Of a stretch of DNA of 64,000 nt, positions 11,606 through 20,000 are shown one piece after another. Each line of letters starts with the position of its first letter. Positions within the stretch are counted from its first letter, which is position 1. The notes under the pieces were generated by a model. It ran no database searches, was not told the DNA's origin, and worked only from the letters and a program-made list of their open reading frames with translations. Origin of the DNA: Phaseolus vulgaris (taxonomy: Eukaryota > Streptophyta > Magnoliopsida > Fabales > Fabaceae); contig NC_023749.2 in NCBI RefSeq assembly GCF_000499845.2, forward strand, positions 30,148,626 through 30,212,625, given 5' to 3'. Position numbers and translations under genes: made by a program.

Positions 11606-12301
11606 CGATGCCAAAGCTGAAGATCAAAAGAGAAAGAAAGGGTTCAAAGGAAAAGGGTTGGGAGAAGAAAAGGGGAAAAATGGAAGAATCCTAGAAAAAC
11701 CCTACCCACACGAGAGAAAAGAGGAACGAGAGGAATGAAGAAGCATACAAACGATATCCAAAGAAATGCAGTAATATGGACAGTCCCAGGCAGTTCATAC
11801 AGTGAAGAGAATCATCAAGGAGGGGGAAAACCGTACCTTTGGGGGCTGAAGGGCGTGGAGAGCGGAAGCACGAATGAGCAGGGGTCGCGAGAGAAGGGAT
11901 TCAGAGAAGATGAACAGTGAGAAAGGGCAGAGAAAGTGGATGTAACAGTAGTGGCAAGCGCGGGGTTTGGGTAACTTAAACATTACGAGAAGCGTGAGGG
12001 ACAACAAATGATAACAGTGTGATGATGCCACGTGTTGCAAGATTAAGCGCTCAAGGGGAGCGTAAAAGGTTCTTAAAGACGACCGCACGATGAGCCACGT
12101 GGCACGCGATTAAGCGCAGCCTCAAAGGACATTATTTTTCCCATTTCAGGGGATGTCCAATCAGCCATTAAGAATACCCCTGTGGTTCAGAAAGTGTCAC
12201 GTCAATAATTCGAAGAATTGTTGAGTCAGCAGAGAATGACACGTCATCAGGAGGGCACGTGGACGGCGTGGGCGAGGCTTTAGTCTTTGCGCTGAAGACA
12301 A

Positions 12302-12328
12302 GTCTTCGGCTTAAGACTGGGGGGCTTG
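12302..12328 (+). promoter_or_regulatory. Hairpin and polypurine tract of RT1
   Basis: The inverted repeat AGTCTT / AAGACT with a 6-base loop runs straight into CTGGGGGGCTTG, followed by the LTR start TGTACCGTCC. RT2 has the same arrangement and RT3 has a different stem sequence at the same place. The polypurine tract primes plus-strand DNA synthesis in LTR elements. Confidence 0.75.
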
Positions 12329-13480
12329 TGTACCGTCCCGTATCCGGGCGTTGCCCAGGTGGAGAGACGCCAAGAGGAAGCGTCGCCAAGGAAAGGCGTC
12401 GCCTAGGTGAAGGCGTCGCCCAACCAGGGCGTCGCCAGATCAAACAGTGCTGAAACAAGGCAATCATGATGTGGTTCCCCGATACCCATGGGTAGGAAAG
12501 ATCATGGAAGGAGCGACGCCGTGGGAAGGCCTCAGGTCCCGATAGCACGGGGCAGCGATAAAGAGAAGGAAAAGGTGGCTTCAAGGCCATAGTGAAAGCA
12601 TCAGTGTAGGGCAGCCTGACTCGTGAGGTACCCTTGCCGCCCTAGAGACGCCCTCGGGACAGATACGACCCAAGAGGAAGGTCACGCCCAGGATAACCGG
12701 GTGCAGGGTACGAGAGGAAGGCAGATACGCTCTCAAAGTAAGTGACTAGATAATTGGGGGCATGAGTTGGCACCCAAAAAGTCACCCCTAGCGCAGTAGC
12801 ACTCCTAAGCAGGAGGACTCACACGTAGAATCGTCCCCAGATGGGCAGAAACGCCCCCAGATGGGGTCATGGTGTCGTGAGGCCCTCCACGTGTACGACA
12901 GCCATGTCAGAATAGAAACACCCTCTAGTCAGGTGCCAGGTAATTAAAGTCATTCAATACAGTTTCCGTTTCAAGCGTTCAGGTACTATGATGGCTCCCA
13001 AGCGTTTCAACGTCTTAAATGCGCTACGTTTTCTAATTAAGCGCTTTAATGAGTGCGTTACGTTTGTGATTAAAAGCGCTTTAAGGCGCTTTAAATGCTT
13101 GGGAGGTTTAAATAGCGCGGGGAATGTTGGAAACGGGGTTGGAACTTTCTGCAAATTTACCAGAGCTCTCTAGTTGCTTGCTCGTGCTTCAACAGTTACG
13201 AACAAGGGACTGGGGAATATTTTTGCCTGAGAGAAAGAACACAGACACACAATACACAGTTATTTTTACCACCTTCAGAGTGCCATACGCGGTGCTCAGA
13301 GACGGAGGTGAACAGTTTTGGTGTTTCTTGCTGGCTGACTTGAGCGTCGGAGTGCAAACGGCTGCTAGGGCGCCTCTTTGTCCTCTTTTTTGCAGGAATA
13401 CACAGGCAATCAGTGGGAAGGAGTCCCTAGCTGACGGTTGAGGTCGCGCACGAAGACGTCCCGGTCAACCGGACGGAACA
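12329..13480 (+). repeat. 3' LTR of RT1
   Basis: It is 1152 bp, begins TGTACCGTCC and ends GGACGGAACA, so the ends are inverted repeats with TG..CA. It differs from the 5' LTR by many substitutions and by the loss of about 54 bp near its start, which indicates an older insertion than RT2 or RT3. Confidence 0.95.
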
Positions 13481-13770
13481 GTTTGGATACAAATATTGCA
13501 GATTGAAAGAGATAAACAGGGAACCTTTTTTATTTGAGCATATGTTCCACCATAGTACTCACCCAATTTACCTTGATTTGATCCATTATGCAGTAAAGAA
13601 ATATCAAGTCTTCCTTGTGAAGAACAACATGATTGCTACCTCTAGGAGTGAGAAATAACCATAAAAGCAGTCAATGGTCAAAGAGAGAAATAATTATTTC
13701 TCTTTCTGAATCATAACTGTGATTCTAAAACAGAAAATCAACACGTTAAAGAAACAACAGATTTAACTCT

Positions 13771-14741
13771 TTACTGCAGTGGACAATTTATGCTAATAAT
13801 TCCCAATTCATTTAGCATAAAGTAAAATATATCTTTAGCAAGAGGTTTAGTATACAAGTCAGCCAATTGCAATTCAGTACCAATGAATTTGATATCACAT
13901 GTTCCATTAGCTATATGTTCTCTTAGAATATGATGTCTAATTTCAATATGTTTAGTTCTAGAATGCATAACAAGACTCTTAGACAAATTTATGGCACTAG
14001 TGTTATCACAGTGAATAAGTATTTTGTTTAAGAGAATTCTAAAGTCACTTAGTTGTTGCCTTAGCCATAGAGTTTGAGCACAACAACTTCCAGTTGCTAT
14101 GTATTCAACCTCTGCTGTAGAAAGAGCAACACATGATTGTTTCTTGCAATAACAAGAAATTAGACTTGATCCAACCAAGCATATGGAAAGTTCCACTTGT
14201 GCTTTTCCTGTCCATCTTGCAACCTGCAAAGTCTGAATCTGAAAATCTAGTTAAATTCAAGGAAACATTGTTTGGATACCATAGTGCAACATTTTTGGTT
14301 CCTTGCAAGTATATCAGGATTCTTTTGGCTGCATTGTAGTGTGATTCCTTTGGATTTGAGTGATATCTGACAGATAAACATACAACAAACATAATAGCAG
14401 GCTTGCTAGTAGATAAGTATAATAAAGAACCAATTAACCCCCTGTATTTTGATTGATCCACTGATTTTCCTACATGATCCTGATCCAGTTGACAACTTGT
14501 TAAGATTGGAGTGTTGATTGCACTGCATTTGTCCATCTCAAACTTCCTAAGCAATTCCTTGCAGTATTTTGCTTTATTTATGAAGATTCCATCCTTGAGT
14601 TGTTTAACTTGCAAGCCAAGAATGTAAATCATTTCCACCAACATGGACATCTCAAATTCGTTTTTCATTACTTCTACAAATGCTTCACACAACTCTTCAT
14701 TTGTGGATCCAAAAATGATGTCATCCACATAGACTTGCAAG
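13771..14741 (-). pseudogene. Copia A reverse transcriptase (second half) and RNase H
   Basis: The segment begins at the LQVYVDDIIFGS motif of the RT active site. It continues with LGLQVKQLKDGIFINKAKY, the KYRGLIGSLLYLS region and a copia RNase H (SDSDFAGCKMDRKSTSG, CDNTSAINLSKS, LADLYTKPL) and stops at 13771. One frameshift lies near 14140-14220, splitting it into two overlapping frames. The RT N-terminal half is missing, replaced by the CACTA fragment. 13481-13770 is probably the non-coding 3' part of the same element and shows no gene. Confidence 0.9.
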
Positions 14742-15190
14742 TGCGGTTTCACGTTTAGCCGCATTTGTAAATCCTTTTTTACCCTAAAGTTTTGAAGCAT
14801 GCCACAGACTTTCGTATACTCCGCTTTGCCTTTGGTTTGCAATGTTCCTGCGCTGGCCTTTCGTTCATCTCTTCTTCTGCATCTTCATTATATTGTGTCA
14901 ATGTAAGTTTCTTGAATTGTTTTCACAAATGTTAGTATTATAAATGTTTTTCGTTTCCTTATATTTCTTGAATCGTTTTCTTCCTCTCCATCTCCGTCGA
15001 AGATACTATTCCATTGGCATTCCCATCTTCGTCGCTACTCCGCCACCGCTTCAACTGTCGCCGCTGTTGCCGGTGCTCCCTTGCCACTCTTCACCACCAA
15101 CATTGGTTCACACAAGGTTGGTACTATTTTAAATATTTTGAATTTTTATTTAATTGTTTGAATTTACTTTTTTATGTATTCCTTCATTAT
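14742..15190 (+). mobile_element. Fragment of a CACTA-type transposon 5' region
   Basis: This stretch is similar along its whole length to 57735-58200, the untranslated region in front of the CACTA transposase. Shared parts include GTGCGGTTT.ACGTTTAGCC, the CACAGACTTTCGT segment and the CGCCGCTGTTGC region. It starts abruptly within the copia A YVDD codons and ends before copia A integrase text. The missing copia interval (end of IN to middle of RT) is not found elsewhere in the window. Confidence 0.75.
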
Positions 15191-15299
15191 ATTTAGGATT
15201 AAATTTTCCCAGATTATCTTTTCCATTATTTAGAATAAAGCATTTACAACCAAAGACCTTAAGATGACTAATACTAGACTTTCTACCTCTATAGAGTTT
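15191..15299 (-). pseudogene. Copia A integrase C-terminal fragment
   Basis: On the minus strand this reads YRGRKSSISHLKVFGCKCF and LNNGKDNLGKF, the conserved end of copia integrases (compare copia B near 56400-56480). It is the left flank of RT2. The matching right part of the integrase begins at 27276. 15295-15299 is the AGTTT target duplication. Confidence 0.85.
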
Positions 15300-16113
15300 T
15301 GTACCGTCCTGGTAGTCGGAAGTGATGACGTGGCACCAAGCTACAGTGTAGGCGTGTTGACAAGGCGCCAGGTTGACAGAAGGGGAGGAAGTCGGGGGGC
15401 TCGTGAAGTCGCCAGTTATTAAGTTGGCGTGTTCCGATCTCCAGCATACCAGGCGATCGCCCAGTAGAAGGTGAAGTCGCCAGATGTAAACTCAGGCGAC
15501 CAAGCGATTGGAGATCGCCAGAGCAAGCACATCGCTAGAGATGAAAATGGTGCAGATTATGAAGGCGGCCGGCGAGACCACAAGGAAGGTGTACGAAGGC
15601 ACCCTAACTCGCCAGTTCCAGTAGAGATCGCACTCCCAAGTTAGCTATGCACTGGGCAGTACCATGCATAAGTAACTTAGCCAAAAAGAGAGTAAGAAGC
15701 AGCGCCCAAGTCAAGGAGGCTCCAGATGATGGCACGTGTACGACTGGATGCGAGCCACGTGTCCAAGTCTGTAACTGCCAGGAGAGAGAAAGTAACCAGG
15801 TATATAAGAGTTCTCAACGAACTTTCTGAGGTACACACGTTCAGATTACACTCTTTACGCTTGCGAGTTTTAGAGCTTACTGTGAGAGAGAACATTGCAC
15901 GGTTCCTTGAGATTTCTTGAGGGTTCTTGCTCTTAGTATTTGGTGGTTCGGTCACTGACTTGGGCGTTGGAGTGCGATCGGCCGCAGCGGCGCCGCTCTG
16001 TTCTTTTGCAGGTTCTTGAGGTGGATCTTGAAGAAGGACGGAGGTTTGAAGCGGTGCACACGTCGATCCTTTGACGAGGCAGGTTCCAGCGTTCTGATCA
16101 ACAGGCAGGATCA
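15300..16113 (+). repeat. 5' LTR of RT2
   Basis: It is 814 bp, begins TGTACCGTCC and ends GGCAGGATCA. Two ACGTG-containing sites (CACGTGTAC near 15734 and CCACGTGTCC near 15755) precede the TATA box. The U5 part contains GCGTTGGAGTGC, related to the RT1 and RT3 LTRs. Confidence 0.97.
15801..15808 (+). promoter_or_regulatory. TATA box of the RT2 LTR
   Basis: TATATAAG lies in the middle of the LTR, about 40-70 bp after the two G-box-like sites, which suits a Pol II promoter starting genomic RNA in the LTR. The same sequence is kept at 26963-26970 in the 3' LTR. Confidence 0.7.
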
Positions 16114-16134
16114 TCAGGCGCCCACCGTGCGGCC
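16114..16134 (+). other. Altered primer binding site of RT2
   Basis: TCAGGCGCCCACCGTGCGGCC follows the LTR. Compared with RT1 (TTTGGCGCCCACCGTGGGGCC), the TGG that pairs with the tRNA CCA end is changed and one more base differs. This could weaken priming. Confidence 0.6.
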
Positions 16135-16521
16135 GTGTAAAACCTGTTCCCATCCACAGCGTGAGTTCTTGGAGGTTTTCGTGATTTTCTGTGTGGTTGT
16201 GTGCTGGTGCAACCGTAGTTTGCTGTTCGCTTGAGATTTGTTCGGTGTTTCGCATTTTCCACCGTTCGTTTGGATTTTTTGTTCGGTGAAGTGAAGTTTT
16301 CTGCTGTTTATGTGCGATCTGTTCGGTGGAATTTGAGTTCCTTCGCTCGTTTGGTTATCTGTGGGAGAAGCGGTGGTTTCTGGTGGAGTTGCAGGTTTCT
16401 TTGAAGGTTCGCGGTGTTCTTGAGTTTTTGCAGAGTTACGCGCAGTTTTCCCGATTGATCGCTGAATCGATCGTAGCTGAAGTAGGTGTTGTTCGCTGCA
16501 TTCTGTGATTCGCTAAGTTTC

Positions 16522-17049
16522 ATGAGAAAAATGAGAAGCAATCGTTCAAGTCCGGTTGCGCCCGTCGCTGCTGAAGGCGCCGCCGCCATGACCATGGCGC
16601 AGATGGCAGAGATGATGCGTTCATTGCAGGCAACTGTGGAAGCCTCGCGCATAGAACAGGCGAGAATGCATGAGGACCTGGTCGCCTCTCGCGCCAGGAA
16701 TGAGGAGCTTAGCAAGGTGACTGAGGAGCTGCGTCAAGCTCTTCAGGAGCAGCAAGGGCGTTCTTCTGCTGAAGAGGTTGCGCCGTCGTCGCCACCTCGT
16801 GTTTTTCCTATGCCTTTTGTTCAGGCGATTACTGACACGCCTATTCCTGCGAGTGTGTTTCCTGTTAAGGCTGTTTTCACCGGCGTGGAGGATCCTGAGG
16901 CTCATCTCACCACGTTCAATACGCAGATGATGCTGTCAGGGGGATCAGACGCCGTGTATTGCAAGATGTTTGTGAGCACGCTCCAGGGAATGGCGCTGGA
17001 ATGGTTTGTGAGCCTGCCTAACGGTCACATAACCAGCAGTACATTGTGA
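16522..17049 (+). CDS. gag N-terminal part of RT2
   Basis: The start is taken at 16522 (MRKMRSNRSSP), because the earlier in-frame ATG gives an unrelated leader. The protein has an alanine/methionine-rich helical N-terminus with a coiled-coil-like stretch (about residues 40-75) and then the retrotransposon gag core (VFTGVEDPEAHLTTF..GMALEWFVSLPNGHITS). It ends after only 175 codons, because about 29 bp present in RT1 (about 1743-1771) are missing here. That shifts the frame, so the rest of gag is read in the pol frame from 17046. The product would be a truncated capsid protein. The two frames overlap by four bases (ATGA), which may be chance. Confidence 0.85.
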   Translation: MRKMRSNRSSPVAPVAAEGAAAMTMAQMAEMMRSLQATVEASRIEQARMHEDLVASRARNEELSKVTEELRQALQEQQGRSSAEEVAPSSPPRVFPMPFVQAITDTPIPASVFPVKAVFTGVEDPEAHLTTFNTQMMLSGGSDAVYCKMFVSTLQGMALEWFVSLPNGHITSSTL

Positions 17050-20000
17050 ATAAGGCACCGCCCAGGGTGTCTTATGATTTGTTTGATATAAGGCAATATC
17101 AGGGAGAGTCCCTCAGAGACTACCTGAATCGCTTTGGGGCGCAGATGGTCAGATCGCCGGCCAAAGATGAAGAAATGCTGGTCTATGCATTCAAGAAGGG
17201 CGTGTTGCCGGGACCATTCTGCGAGGCGTTGATCAGGGCACACCCCGCCACGTTTGCTGATGTTAGGCGACTTGCGGTGGCCCACATCGCCGACGAGAGC
17301 GAAGTCACCGAGAAGAGAGGAAGCGTGGCTCCCACTAGACCACGCGCCCAGACGAGGATCCAGCCACAGAGGGTGCTGGAGACAGCGGCGGCCAGGAGGG
17401 ATCAGAGGACTCGCCATCCTTATGATCCAAGGAAGAACAAGGGTAGGGGCCAAGGACGCCAGCAACCAGCACGCCGGGAATACAATCGCCCGCCTAAGCA
17501 CAAGTTTGTCATGGGATTGGCGGATCTGATCGCCATTCCCAACATATCCGCTAGGTTGAAGGCGCCAGAAAAGGTGGGCGACAAGGTGCTGGGACCAAAG
17601 CCAGACGCCTGGTGTGAGTTTCACCAGGGCTTTGGCCATACAGTGGACTCGTGCTTAGCATTAGGATACCAGCTCGACGATCTGGTAAAGAGCGGGTTCC
17701 TAAATGATTATTTGCTGGACAGAAGGACGGGGGGCGCGTCGAGCTCCCAACCAGCAGGTGCTGAAGCTCAGCAGCACGAGATGCCCACGCACGGAGAAAT
17801 CCACACCATCGCAGGGGGTTTCTCAGGCGGTGGATGCACCGCATCACATAGGAAGAAGTACGCAAGGTCTGTGATGACGGTGGATATGTTTGAAGACCAC
17901 TCGCCAGAAGTGGATATTACATTCACCAAGCAAGATCTCCGGGATGTTGTGCCTCATGACAACGATCCCATAGTAATTTCGTTGATAACGGTAGGAAGAA
18001 AGGTCCACAGGGTACTGGTGGACCAAGGAAGCTCGGCAGACGTGATGTTCTGGCCGACTTTCACACAGTTGGAGCTGCCCCTTGACCAGCTGAGGCCCTA
18101 TGGAGGGTGTTTGTATGGTTTCACTGGTGACCAGGTGGAGGTCAGGGGGTACATAGAATTGAGGACGACGTTTACAGACGTGGCGGGTTCAAGAACGGAA
18201 AAAATCAAATATCTGGTTGTAAACGCTCCTTCAGCATACAACATCTTGTTGGGAAGACCCACGCTCAACAGGATAGGTGCCATACCATCGACCCGGCACA
18301 TGAAGGTGAAGTTGCCGTCCATGGAGGGGGTGGTCATCACCATCAAATCCGATCAGAAGGAAGCAAAGAAGTGCTATGAGAATAGCCTGAAAAACAAGAG
18401 ATCGGTGAGTTACGTAACAACCACCCCGCCTCCTGGTGTGAAGCCCAGATCGACGGTAACAGAAGAGATCGCCGGAAGGGACGTGGAGATGGTGGACGCA
18501 AAGCTGGGGGAGGGGAATGCTGGTCTGGAGGAGGAAGAGGCAAGGAATCGCCCTGAGGAAGCGAGAGAACTGGGAATCGCCAGGGCGGTGATCGCCAGAG
18601 AAACCAGACCAAAGCCCGTCGAGCAGTGGCTCGAGAGAGAAATCGGGGGAAAGATCTTCAAGCTGGGAAGATCCCTGGAGGTTGAGCTCCAGGACCAGAT
18701 CGCCAAGGTGATTGAGCGGCATCTGGACGCGTTTGCATGGTCCGCTTCGGACATGCCCGGGATCGATCCCGACTTTTTGTGCCATCATCTGGCGATGGAC
18801 AACTTGGTAAGACCAGTGCGACAAAGAAGAAGAAAGTTCAACGAAGAGAGGAGGCAGGCGATCAGGGACGAAACACAGAAACTCCTCGCTGCAGGCCACA
18901 TCAGGGAAGTTCAGTACCCTGAATGGTTGGCAAATGTCGTGCTGGTGAAGAAGAGTAACGGGAAATGGCGCATGTGCGTCGATTTCACTGACCTGAACAA
19001 GGCTTGCCCAAAGGATTCGTATCCTTTACCAAGCATAGACGCCCTGGTGGACAGTGCTGCAGGGTGTAAGCTGTTGAGCTTCCTGGATGCCTTCTCGGGG
19101 TATAATCAGATTAAGATGCATCCCATGGATGAAGAGAAGACAGCCTTCATGACGGAGAGATCGTGCTACTGCTACAAGGTGATGCCGTTTGGGCTGAAGA
19201 ACGCGGGGGCCACGTACCAGAGGCTGATGGATCGAGTACTTGCACCGATGCTGGGAAGGAACGTGCAAGCGTACGTCGATGACATGGTCGTGACCTCGCC
19301 GGAAAAGAGCAAGCACGTTGCATACTTGGAAGAATTGTTCACGACGATCGCCAAGTTCAGATTAAAGCTTAATCCAGAGAAATGCATTTTCGGCGTGGAG
19401 GCTGGAAAGTTTTTGGGTTTCCTGTTGACTGAAAGAGGCATAGAGGCCAACCCTGATAAGTGTGCCGCCATCTTGGCGATGAGGAGCCTAGCTACGGTAA
19501 AGGAGGTTCAACAGCTAACAGGTCGGATAGCAGCCCTGTCTCGCTTTGTGTCAGCTAGCGGAGAAAAGGGCCATCCCTATTTTCAGTGCTTGAGGCGCAA
19601 TAACAAGTTTGCGTGGACGAAGGAGTGCGAGGAAGCCTTCGTCAAGCTGAAGGAATATCTGGCGAGCCCGCCAGTCTTATGCAAACCGCTGGTGGGAACC
19701 CCTCTCAGGTTGTATTTTGCTGTAACTGAGAGGGCGGTGAGTGCGGTGCTCGCCCAGGATCAAGATCAGGCTCAAAAGCCTATTTATTTTGTGAGAAAGG
19801 TGTTGCAGGGACCCGAAACGAGATATCAGGCCCTGGAAAAGGCTGCGCTGGCTGTGGTATTTTCGGCGAGGAGGTTGCGCCACTATTTCCATAGCTTCAC
19901 CATTCTAGTGATGACTGACCTGCCCATCCAGAAGGTCTTGAAGAAGCCTGACGTTGCAGGAAGGATGGTGAAATGGGCAGTAGAATTGTCAGAGTTTGAT

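Larger units (their letters stand above)
1..13480 (+). mobile_element. RT1: Ty3/gypsy Tat-type LTR retrotransposon, degenerate
   Basis: This is an almost complete element: 5' LTR (1-1160), primer binding site, broken gag-pol (1254-6657), an extra truncated antisense gene (7111-8076), LTR-like repeats (8640-9010), an antisense two-exon gene (9419-11605), a polypurine tract and the 3' LTR (12329-13480). The order gag-PR-RT-RNaseH-second RNaseH-IN followed by antisense ORFs fits the Tat lineage. The 5' end lies about 16 bases left of the window, judged by alignment to the 3' LTR. The expected duplication is GTTTG (13481-13485), but its left copy is outside the window. Many frameshifts and stops make it inactive. 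It sits in the 3' part of copia A. Confidence 0.9.

Noticed and set aside
13124..13441. ORF of about 105 codons in the RT1 LTR (and similar ones in the RT2 and RT3 LTRs)
   Set aside because: They overlap the R-U5 region and the conserved GTCGGAGTGC segment; the frames are not conserved between the three LTR families.
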